From Scleroderma bovista (lineage: Eukaryota > Basidiomycota > Agaricomycetes > Boletales > Sclerodermataceae): 51,857 nucleotides of DNA. The notes beneath the pieces are model-generated. The model saw nothing but the letters and a program-made list of their open reading frames with translations, searched no databases and was not told where the DNA came from. This document shows, piece by piece, positions 33,307 through 43,181 of the stretch. The position numbers and the translations under genes are program-made. How positions within the stretch are numbered: position 1 is the first letter of the stretch; each line of letters begins with the position of its first letter. Where the stretch lies: the NCBI GenBank assembly GCA_037178675.1, contig JAYMGJ010000532.1, positions 1 to 51,857 of the forward strand, written 5' to 3'.

Positions 33307-34749
33307 ATGACTATGACTATGCGCTCTCGTGCTTGTACCACTGCAGCACTTGCTGAGGAAGCAGGTGCAGTAGATGACCTCCACCTATCCGCTGCCAAAC
33401 AAGCCCTGTCTAACCACAGGCAACCTCCGGCTTCTGTAAGCCAATTTAGGAGTTTCACAGCTTGAAGCCCAGTAGTGTTGATGACTCTGCGTCATGACGC
33501 TGTGTCTCAGAGCCTTCGTGGTTCTGCAGACCCTGGTCACCATGGATCCATTTCCAGTGACGGCTTCCCCTACCATCACAACTTCACTCCGGAGCATCGC
33601 GAACCCGGTCGATTCCAATAGTTCAGCCCTGAGGATGGTCCTGGAGATGACCTGGACGACCCTGGAGATGGCGACAACAACAACAACAACAACAACAACA
33701 ATGATGACGATGATGAGTTTGTCGACACCCCGGAAGAGCTAGACCCTGGTCTAGCTGTTTTCCACAACCTAGCCATTGCCGTCAATCGCCTCTCCCACTC
33801 TTCCCGCCAGACCAACAACTCCTCCTCCTCTTGTGCCAAAGTCCGTGAACCGGACACCTTCAACGGTACAGACCCCAAAAAGCTCAGGACCTTCTTGGTC
33901 CAGTGCAAACTCTGCTTCCAGGATCGAGCCAAGGCATTCCGCCTTGACAGGGCAAAGGTAACTTTCGCCCAGTCATATCTAAAAGGGATGAACTTAGAAT
34001 GGTTCGAACTGGATCTCCTGAACTCTGGCGATCCGGCTGACTGTCTGCGCTGGATGGATAGCTGGGTCCATTTTGTCGCTGAACTACAGAGTACGTTCGG
34101 ACCTCACAACCCCATTGCCGATGCCGAGCACCAGCTCGAACACCTCCGGATGAAGGACGCACACCGTGTTACACGGTATATTGTGGACTTCAACTGACTC
34201 GCCTCCCAGGTCCAGGACTACAGAGATGGCGCGCTCCACTGCCTGTTCTACTCCGGACTTCCAGATTGTCTGAAAGACGAGATTGCTTGAGTCGGCAAGC
34301 CCCTGACTCTCCATGGACTCTGGGCACTATGCCAGGAGATCGATGCACACTACTGGGAGCGCAAAGACGAGATTGCTTGTACCACAAAGAGTCAGTCCAC
34401 CTTGTCCCCAGCTAAGACCTCCGACTCTGGAGGCAACTCACCCAAGTCCGGCAACACCTCTAGCTCTGCCACTGCTAGGTCGTCCAAAACGACCAGCAAT
34501 CCATCCTCTTCTGGTTCCACCAGACCGGACCTCACCAACAAGCTTGGTAAGGATGGAAAGCTCACCGCTGATGAGCGAAAGCGGTGACTAGACAACAACC
34601 TCTGCATGTTCTGTGGAGGTACCGGTCATTTTGCAGACAACTGTCCCAAAAAGACCAAAAAGGTCAAAGCTTGCACTGCGGCCATTGCTGCTGAGTCCGG
34701 TAAGACGGACTCGAACTCGGGTGCCAACTCTGAGTCAAAAAAAGAGTAA
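33307..34749 (+). pseudogene. gypsy A gag
   Basis: Capsid/nucleocapsid polyprotein. An (AAC)n run near 33675-33702 codes for a poly-Asn then poly-Asp stretch. The capsid region carries REPDTFNGTDPKKLRTFLVQ and FAQSYLKGMNLEW, typical of fungal gypsy gag. A CCHC zinc knuckle (CMFCGGTGHFADNC) sits near the end. TGA codons at 34195, 34288 and 34585 and a frame change near 33465-33600 disrupt it. Confidence 0.82.
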
Positions 34750-34799
34750 GCAGCTCCCGGCCCTCCACACAACTGGCGAGCTGCGTTGACTCCGGAAGT

Positions 34800-37178
34800 G
34801 CACCCAAGGAGGCCCGCCTCAACGTGTCCACTCTTTACGATCCTAATTCCCTTATGCCACATGTTTTCCTCTTATCTTACGATTTACCAGAACTCCGTGC
34901 GCTTGTGGACTCTGGTTCCACACACTGTTTTGTAGATACCCAATATGCTCTCGGACACTCTCTCCTCACTTACTCCATTCCTCCGATTGTACTCCGGCTC
35001 TTTGATGGTACCTCAAACTTTGTAATCACTCAAGCCGTCGATCTATCAGTGAAGTTCCCTGCTACCGGTGATGTCACCCCCATGACATTTTACCTAACTC
35101 CACTGGATTCCGAATGCAAAATTGTTCTCGGACATAACTGGCTCACCCACTACAATCCATCGATTGACTGGGTATTGAGCAGTTTAACATTCCGAACACT
35201 TGCAGGAAGTTTGCCAGCGCCCCCGTCGACTCCCTCTCCAGTTCTGTCCAGTAACCCTGTCTCTGGCCTCTCCGGCCAATCTGACCCTGGCCTTGCGCCA
35301 TCTGTCGACACTCCGGTTTGCACCCCTCCGCACATCTCTCTGATTAACGCAGCCGCATTCATGCGTGTGTGCAAATTAGAGGGATCCACCAAATACCAAC
35401 TTCAGCTGTGCCCCTCTGATGCAGCAAAGGCTCGTTCCTCCTCTGCCAGACTTGGACATAGTTCCTCTGGAGTATCGCGATTATGCGGACGTGTTCAGTA
35501 AGGCAAAGGCCTCTGAACTTCCCCCGCATCGCGAGTACGATCTGAAGATCGACCTTGAAGAAGGTACCTCTCCACCTTTGGGAACTCTCTACTCACTGTC
35601 TCTGGTTGAGCTCTCCGCTCTCCGGACTTTCATCGACGGGAATCTAAATACAGGTTTCATCCATCCTACCGCTTCCTCCCACACTGCTCCGGTCCTCTTT
35701 GTAAAAAAGAAGGATGGCTCACTCTGCCTCTGCGTTGACTTCCAAGGTCTAAACAAAATCACTAAGAAGGATCGCTATCCACTCCCCCTAATCTCTGATC
35801 TTTTGGACTCACCCAGCTGTGCTAAAATCTATTCAAAGATCAATCTCCGGCACGCGTACCATCTAGTCTGGATTGCTCCGGGCAACAAGTGGAAGACCAC
35901 CTTCCATATGCGCTATGGGTCCTACGAGTGGTTAGTAATGCCCTTTTGCCTCACTAACGCCCCAGCAGCCTTCCAGCGCTTTGTCAACACCATCTTCACT
36001 GACATGCTAGATGTCTGCATCGTCATGTACCTCGACAACATCCTAATCTACTCCAAGGATATGGAGTCCCACCAGCAGCACGTCCGGGAAGTGCTCCGCC
36101 ATCTCCAGTTACATGGCCTTTTCGCCAAACCGGAAAAGTGTGAGTTCCACTCAGACTCGGTAGAGTACCTTGGCTATCACCTCTCTCCGGACAGTTTGAC
36201 TATGTCTCCGGACAAGATCCAAACCATCTCTGACTGGCCTGAACCTCAAAAGGTAAAGGACATCCAGTCCTTCTTGGGCTTTGCCAACTTCTACTGCCGG
36301 TTTATATTCAACTACTCTGACATCGTGGTCCCCCTCACCCGGCTCACCCAGAAGGATGCTCCTTGGAATTTCTCTGAGGACTGTTGACGTTCTTTCAATG
36401 CTCTCAAGCACACCTTCACTACCGCGCCCATCCTCACTCACTTTATTCCAGCCACCCCTATCATCGTGGAAACTGACGCCTCCGACTACGCTGTCGCTGG
36501 CATCTTGTCTATCACCTGTGCCGATGGAGAGATTCATCCAGTCGCATACTACTCCCGGACCCTGACTGCTCTGGAGTTAAACTATGACACCCATGATAAG
36601 GAGTTGCTTGCTATATTTGAAGCGTTCCGGAACTGGCACCATTACCTAGAAGGCTCCGCCTCCCCCATAGATGTTGTCACGGACCACAAAAACCTTGAGT
36701 ACTTCTCTACCTCAAAAGTACTGTCCCACCAGCAAGCCCAGTGGTCTGAATTTCTCTCCCAATTTAATCTTGTCATTCGCTTCCATCCCGGAAAACTTGG
36801 TGCCAAGCCGGACGCTCTCACTAGACGATGGGATGTCTACCCCAAAGAGGGGGATAGTGGCTACGCCCAGATTAACCCCCAAAATCTTAGGCCGGTGTTC
36901 ACTCAAGAACAGCTCTCTAACTCTCTTTGCGCTACTTATCTAGAGTTTCCGGTCCTCCGTGCAGTTGCAATCATGGATGTGGAAACACTCCATAGCAACA
37001 TCCTCTCCACACTACCCTCTGATCCCATTGCCCAGGTCCACCTCGCAGATCCACTGGACTCTCGCTGGTCCACAGACGAGGCTGGATTCCTTCGACTAGA
37101 CGGTCGCATATACGTACCGGACTTGGATGATCTCCGTCTCTGGGTACTCCGGTATCGACATGATCACCCACTCGCTGG
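34800..37178 (+). pseudogene. gypsy A pol: protease, reverse transcriptase, RNase H
   Basis: Protease: ALVDSGSTHCFVD with the catalytic DSG. A frameshift near 35430-35450 separates it from reverse transcriptase (KKDGSLCLCVDFQGLNKITK, YPLPLISDLLD, MPFCLTNAPAAFQRFVN). The catalytic box reads VMYLDNILIYS, so the second Asp of the usual YLDD is Asn and polymerase activity should be lost. RNase H follows (ETDASDYAVAGIL, SRTLTALELNYDTHDKELLA, VVTDHKNLEYF). TGA at 36385-36387 splits the two. Coding ends at the start of the integrase HHCC region. Confidence 0.87.
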
Positions 37179-37815
37179 TGTCAAGTCCGGGTCTACTCCG
37201 GTAGGGGGTCCGGTCAAGTCCGGACGAAGGCGGATGAAGGAGGAGGGCAGAGGGCTGGACAAGGGATAGTCCGGCCGGAGTTGGTGACCGCTTGGATTCA
37301 ATGACAAGGATGATGTGCATTGATCCCTTGCGTAGGTTCCGGTCAAGGTGACGATGACAGAGACAGAGACAGAGACAGGGACAGGAGTAGTGACTATAGT
37401 TGATTTCAGACTGAGGTGTACAGGATAATCTACAGAGTACTTATACTAAGTAAGAACTAGGGACGAGTATTTACGGTGACAAGTAAACAGCCTAAAAGGC
37501 AGACAAAGGATAACCAGAGAAAGGGATAGACCAGGTCTGATGAAAATAAAGTCAGGTCCGGGTAAAATAAACCAGGTCCGGTGAAAATGATACAAGGTAG
37601 GAGATATATCGAGTACATGGAGAACTCACATCAAGACAGGGCAAACAGCGAGGTGTGGTAACGAGTGAATAGAGCATAGACCAAGGGTCGTACTTAACAG
37701 AAGGTTATCTGCGCGACTGTGACCGGAGCAGCTGAGAGCGACCGGAGTAGAGCTATAGGGCTGCGATGCGACCGGAGTAACCGGATATGATCCGGAGTTG
37801 GACATGGTCGTAACA
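37179..37815 (-). repeat. 3' LTR of gypsy B
   Basis: 637 bp, minus orientation, TGTTAC...TTGACA. It abuts gypsy A coding sequence at 37178 and lies next to a polypurine tract on its inner side, which fixes it as a 3' LTR. Confidence 0.82.
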
Positions 37816-37975
37816 GTATCCCCCTTTTAGGGGCTGAACCCATGAGGCCCCAACGAGGCTGACGTGTGGTTGCCTAAGACAATGCAGAGTCCGGAGTGAA
37901 TGTCTGAGTACGAAATTTGGATCTATAAAGATCAGACCGGTTTTGCCTTTACCCCCAATTTACTGCCAACTGAAA

Positions 37976-39023
37976 ATGTCTGCCACTGCCAAGTCCATTA
38001 GCCCCGTCGCCCCTGCTGCCACCGAGTCCAAGGATTGGACAAAGGCCTCCACACCAGAGTTACAGTCCAGTAGTGAGGACGAGTCCGACGTTCTCGAAGC
38101 CAAAGCGAAGGAGCGCTGTCGTCCCAAGCAAGTGAAGAGGGAGGAGAAGCAGCGCAGGGAAGAGGTGGAGAGAAGAGCATGCGAGGAGGCAGAGGTGAGA
38201 GCACAAGAGGAGGCAGAGAGAGCAAAGGTGGAGGCGGAGCACCAAGCACGTGAGCAGGCGGAGAAGGAACGGGTGGCGGTGCAGTGGAGGGCTGCAGAGG
38301 TCTCTACGAGGCAGAGGGCGCTGGCGCAGGAGGCGTCAAAGAAAAGGGCGAGGGAAGAGCCAGAGGTGGGTCCGAGTGGAGACCGGAGTGAGGAAGTCTG
38401 GTAAGTAGTTGTTTTATCCTTTCTTATGATTTTATTAACCTCCTGGCAGGTGCATTCATTGTGCCAAGCACAAGGCCAAGTGCGAGCAGGACCCTGAAAA
38501 GCCCAAGCAACGCGTGTGCATGAAGTGCGCCGGACTCAAGGAGCAGTGTGAGTGGCCAGAGGTGGGGGGTCCAGGTCTGGCAGTGGACAAGGCGAAGGGC
38601 AAGGTGAAGGAGAAGGAGGTGGCGACATCACCGCGAGGAGGCGAGAAGCGCAAGAAAAAGAAGATGGCGGCGAAGGTGGTCGACAACGACATCGTCGAAG
38701 TGCCGGGGCCGTCTGGGAAATGGCCCGGGTTTGATCCTGCACCATTCCTGGAACAGCTGGACCGGTTGACCGGAGTGGTGGAGGAGATGACTGGTCAGAT
38801 GCGCTGGGTCGTGGATGCCACCTGTTTGGTGGCCAGAGGGAACGAGCAGCTGACAGCGGGCCTCAAGACTTTTCTCGAGGTGTGCCGGTTTTTTACAGCA
38901 CCTTGGGACGAGGACAAGGAGTCGGAGGACAGCGAGCCAGAGGTCGACCCAGAGGAGGTTGAACAGGAGGTCCAGGGGCTCCAAGAGGAGCAAGAGAACC
39001 CTGGCGGCGCTGTGCCAGAGTAA
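37976..39023 (+). CDS. Zn2Cys6-cluster, coiled-coil protein encoded antisense inside gypsy B
   Basis: Two exons (37976-38400 and 38450-39023; intron 38401-38449 with GTAAGT donor) join in phase to 332 intact residues. A TATA-like TATAAAG lies at 37923-37929, about 50 bp before the ATG. Layout: Ser/Thr/Pro-rich start; a long Glu/Ala/Arg-rich predicted coiled coil (about residues 50-130); then CIHCAKHKAKC and CMKCAGLKEQC, i.e. C-x2-C-x6-C-x11-C-x2-C-x6-C, exactly the spacing of the fungal Gal4-type binuclear zinc cluster; a Lys-rich patch (KRKKKKMAAK); a helical middle; and an acidic C-terminus. It lies between chromodomain and LTR on the strand opposite to pol. It has no stop codons although pol around it is decayed. 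A DNA-binding regulator is the natural guess; a gag-related or silencing role is possible. Confidence 0.8.
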
Positions 39024-39185
39024 GTGGTCCAGTCTGGACTTTGTAAATAGAAAGTGTAATTAGTTTGACTTTTGTTTATAAAGAAAAGTGACCTGAGTTT
39101 AGTGAGTGATATTACAAGATAAAGTGAAACAGAGAGGAGAGACAGAGAGTGAAACAGATAAGAGAGACGGAGAGTGAGAGTACTA

Positions 39186-41170
39186 TTACATGGATGCGAG
39201 TGGTCCGGGTTTGTCCGGGTACCGGACATGATAGTCTTCTAACAGTTCCATTGTGTTGCCTTCATAACCGGACCAATGTACCAAGTAAAGCAACTTGCAC
39301 GTTTTGCATTGACGGTCAACCTTGGAGTCGAGGACCTCAGAGATCTTGAGTTCTGGTTCACCATCCACTTCGACCGGTGGCGGAGGAGGCTGTATCCGGT
39401 CCAGTATGGTATTGGGTATGGCCGGTTCGAGTTGGGAGACGTGGAAGACAGGGTGAATTGCATGCATGGAATCTGGAAGATGGAGGGTAAAGGAGAGGGA
39501 GCCTACTTGCGCGATGATAGTGTAGGGCCCCAGGTTCTTTTCTGATAGCTTTTTGGATGGTCGAGTGGACCGGAAGTACTTGGCTTTCACGTATACTTGA
39601 TCGCCTACTTTGAAGTCTGGTGCTGGAGTACGTTTGGCATCAGCCGGACCCTGGTAGCGAAGTTGTGCATGGGCCATTTCTTCTCGAAGGTATTGGTGCA
39701 GCGACTCAAGGTCGACTGCGTAGTCACGAGCCCTGGCAGAGGTCATGTCACATTCTGGGTAGACAGAGATGTTAGGGTGGTAGCCCTTGTTAGCGAAGAA
39801 TGGAGAGACTCCGGTGGTAAACTAGGTGCGTTGTTGTATGCAAACTCCGCCAATGGGAGTAGGTCTGCCCAGTTGTCCTGCTGGTAGTTGCAGTAGATCC
39901 GGAGGTACTGTTCCAGCGTCTGGTTAGACTGCTCTGTCTGGCCATCGCCCTCCGGGTGGTAACCGGAGGTGAAGTGGAGGTGCATGTCGAGGGCCTTTCC
40001 AAGTGACCGGAAGAAGTGAGAGACAAACTCTGTACCGTGATCCGACGTGACATGGGCGGGAACACCGTGCTTGGAGAATACGTGGAGCAAGAAGAGTTTT
40101 GCGAGCTCCAGGCTAGTGATGGTGTCGTGAGTAGGGATGAAGATGGCTTGTTTAGAAAGCCGGTCTACTACGACCAGGATGGCTGTGAAGCCAGTGGATG
40201 AAGGGAGTTGCTCGATGAAATCCATTGAGATGGAGTTCCAAGGTTTCTCCGGTATGGGGAGCTGTTTCAGCAGTCCGTAGGGTCTGTGGCGCGGTGTCTT
40301 AGCTTGTGCGCAAGAGGTACATGACTGGACATAATCCTTGACGAAGGTCCGGAGACCGGGCCAAGTATACTCACGCCGGATTAGCTCTAGGGTCCGGTTT
40401 TGCCCAAAGTGACCAGCGAGTGGGTGATCGTGTCAGTACCAGAGTACCCGGAGACGGAGATCATCCAAGTCCGGTACGTATATGCGACTGTCTAGTCGAA
40501 GGAATCCAGCCTCGTCTGTGGACCAGCAAGAGTCTGGTGGATCTGTGAGGTGGGCCTGGGCAATGGGATCAGAGGGTAGTGCGGAGAGGATGTCGCTATG
40601 GAGTGTTTCCACGTCCATGATTGCGACTGCATGGAGGACCGGAAACTCTAGATAAGTAGCGCAAAGAGAGTTAGAGAGCTGTTCTTGAGTGAACACCGGC
40701 CGAAGATTTTGGGGATTAACCCGGGCATAGCCACTATCCCCCTCTTTGGGGTAGACGTCCCATCGTCTAGTGAGAGCGTCCGGCTTGGCACCGAGTTTTC
40801 TGGGGCGGAAACGAATGACAAGATTAAATTGAGAAATTCAGAGAGAAATTCAGACCACTGGGCTTGCCGGCGGGACAGTACTTTTGAGGTGGAGAAGTAC
40901 TCAAGGTTTTTGTGGTCCGTGACGACGTCTACAGAAGAGGCGGAGCCTTCAAGATAATGGCGCCAGTTCCGGAAGGCCTCGAAGATGGCGAGGAGTTCCT
41001 TATCATGGGTGTCATAGTTTAACTCCGGAGCAGTCAAGGTCCGGGAGTAGTATGCGACCGGACGAATCTCTCCGTCGGCGCAAGTAATAGACAAGATGCC
41101 AGCGACAGCGTAGTCGGAGGCGTCAGTTTCCACGATGATAGGGGTATCCGGAATGAAATGGGTGAGGATG
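39186..41170 (-). pseudogene. gypsy B pol: RNase H, integrase, chromodomain
   Basis: On minus from 41133: RNase H (METDASDYAVAGIL); then the integrase HHCC finger (HDHPLAGHFGQ, CTSC); the DDE core with VVVDRLSKQA, TSDHGTEF and GQTEQSNQTLEQYLR; and a C-terminal part with FKVGDQVYVKAKYF, then a chromodomain LLYLVHWSGYEGNTMELLE, a targeting module of chromoviruses. Defects: TGA at 40435-40433 where gypsy A has CGA, frame changes near 40830 and about 39826. Confidence 0.87.
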
Positions 41171-42491
41171 CATCAGCAAAATAGCCCTTTTTGGCTACAG
41201 GTCCCACAGTTCACACATCTATGTGCAAATCTGTACAGTCTGGGCAGACTCATTAATTCTACACATCCCTGTAGGCTGTAACCTTCACAATCAGTAATTA
41301 TATCACCAGACATCAATAGAAACCACAGAATGTACAGAGAAGGCAGCATTGCAATGACACAATAAATATCCAAGAGTCACACAACTTCCTACACAATGCA
41401 GCGAGCACAGTTGTTATTAAATATACTATATAATGCACTGCCTCTAAATACATTGTTGCTACTGTAGTTCTACATCTGATAATCAACTATCCAAGTCTGT
41501 CATCATGCGTTGTTGTCCCGATAAATGGAAAACTTTGTTGAGTCATAAAGGGGGCAGTGGTTGGCATTTGAGGCCAGCAGCGGCGACATCTTCCAAAATC
41601 TACACAGTAGATGTGGTCATGAGGCAGGTGTGGACAGGAGACGTGCCATGGGTGAGGTGGATGGGTGTGTGGTGTCCGTTAATGTTGGTGGTCGCGATCG
41701 ATAGTGATAGTCGCAATGTGGCTGTCAATATCGGTGTGCAATAGCTGCACAGTGGGGTCCAACATGGTCTAGATGAGAGGCTCCAGTTGTTGGTGTGTAA
41801 AGTGGATGGGAAGGTGTGGCATGTATTGACGTCGGGTGGTTGCAATAGATGGCGATAGTCGGCATGTGGTTGACGGCGTCAATGTGCAATAGCTGAATGG
41901 AGGAGGGTTCATGGCATTGCTGACGACGATGGTGTGAAGCAGGCTGCAGAAGGGTGGCCGTAAATCGTGTCATTGTCAACGTCGAGGTGGTTGGTGGTCA
42001 ACACTGTCGTAGTCAAATGCTGGTCATAAGTTACTTTAAAGATTAAAGGTACGGTGAGGGGGAAACTTGCTGGACGCACAGTACACACCACGATTACGAT
42101 GTAGTGGTGGGGGTCGTCCATTGCAACCGTTACGGTTGGCAAGGTGGCCGTCAATCGTGGTTGCAAAGAGTGGGTTGATGTGTGAACGGTCCAGGGCGCC
42201 CCAGGGGATTTCAACTTATTCACTGTGTACAGTCTGGAGATGAGTATCGGGGAATAACCAGATTCAGATATTACTTCACCGTATGTTTGCTCTGTAAGGA
42301 ATAATCGGGACTTGTCGATTTTGCGAGTGTTGTGTCCAAACAGTAGAACAACAGTAAAGTGACCTAAATTACCCAGCGGGACTTCTCCATAGTCCACATC
42401 CGACACTGTAGTAACTGATCTATACTCCATACTACCTGCAACCAACGTGTATATATGTAGAAAAATGGTGCCAAGTTAGTACACTATGTAC
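41171..42491. other. non-coding, GT-rich stretch
   Basis: About 1.3 kb between gypsy B and the small minus-strand gene. It is rich in GTGG/TGGT words with loosely repeated phrases such as GTGGTTG and ATGGGTGTGTGG. One minus-strand open frame (42445-41909) has low-complexity composition rich in Thr and Val and was not accepted as a gene. It may be decayed transposon sequence. Confidence 0.35.
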
Positions 42492-43097
42492 TCAAAACAA
42501 TGAAGTGGTGTGTGGTTCTCCGTAGTAATCAGGACTATATCCACTACGTCTCACAATCATACGTACTCGTCCAACATGCAACTCTGCAGCTGTTACCTTC
42601 GACCTGGCCTTCTCCACCTGCAAACGACTGTATTGAAGCTGTAGCGCATCACGGTGAACAACTTGGTCCGCGAGGGATTTTTGGATGTATTGGACCTTGC
42701 AGTTGCTGGCTGCCATTGCTAAAAGAAAATGAGCCTCCACTTGATTTTCTGGGGACTGGATCGTTGACGGTGCGAGCACTTCTGGCTACATAATACAGAA
42801 CTGGGGTCCAGAATGCGAAGAAGGCACTCACAATGTCATATGCCATACTGGCCTGTGAGTTAGCAGCACATTCAATGCCCTGATCTTCCTCCTCTCTCTT
42901 TTGTACGACAGTTTCAGGAGTAGTCGATGAGCGCATCGTGTTCAGAGGTGAAGAAGAGCTGTACAGTAGGATTGATCCCGACACAGGCGACTTGGGGGCA
43001 ACCTGGAAGGTGGAATAGAAGTCAGCGGACTCTATGATGAATACAATGCATGAGTTCAAAAAGTTATACTCACAAAATCAGGGATATCGGTGGTCAT
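42492..43097 (-). CDS. small spliced coiled-coil protein divergent from the Plavaka transposase
   Basis: Exons 43097-43074, 43002-42832 and 42785-42492 join in phase to 162 residues starting MTTDIPDFVAPKSPVSGSI. The middle is Ser/Glu-rich and the last exon has a helical, heptad-like segment (LADQVVHRDALQLQYSRLQV). No family was recognised. Its start codon is only 84 bp from the Plavaka transposase ATG at 43182, so the two share a promoter. All three introns-to-exon phases fit and no stop interrupts it. It may be a companion protein of the element or a host gene beside it. Confidence 0.6.
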
Positions 43098-43181
43098 CAC
43101 GATGGATGAAAAAGTAGCTTATGCACGTTGTCAAGACCAAAATGGTAAGTTAATAAAGCTAGCTTCTTGCGTTCCCGCATC

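Larger units (their letters stand above)
32616..37178 (+). mobile_element. Ty3/gypsy retrotransposon A, truncated after RNase H
   Basis: A 5' LTR (32616-33235) is followed by gag and by pol protease, reverse transcriptase and RNase H in order, the Ty3/gypsy arrangement. The element stops at 37178 just inside the integrase zinc-binding region, where the LTR of a second element on the other strand begins. Five flanking bases at the left are CTTAT; the right end is absent. Confidence 0.85.
37179..41170 (-). mobile_element. Ty3/gypsy retrotransposon B, 5' part missing
   Basis: Read on minus: RNase H, integrase, chromodomain, an opposite-strand gene (37976-39023), a polypurine tract (AAAAGGGGGATAC just before 37815) and the 3' LTR (37815-37179). 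It belongs to the same family as gypsy A; the shared RNase H segments form a large inverted repeat (about 36440-37178 against 41170-40433). Gag, protease and most of reverse transcriptase are absent beyond 41170, with no 5' LTR. Confidence 0.83.

Noticed and set aside
41909..42445. 178-residue minus-strand open frame
   Set aside because: Low-complexity Thr/Val/His composition in a GT-rich region, no family recognised.
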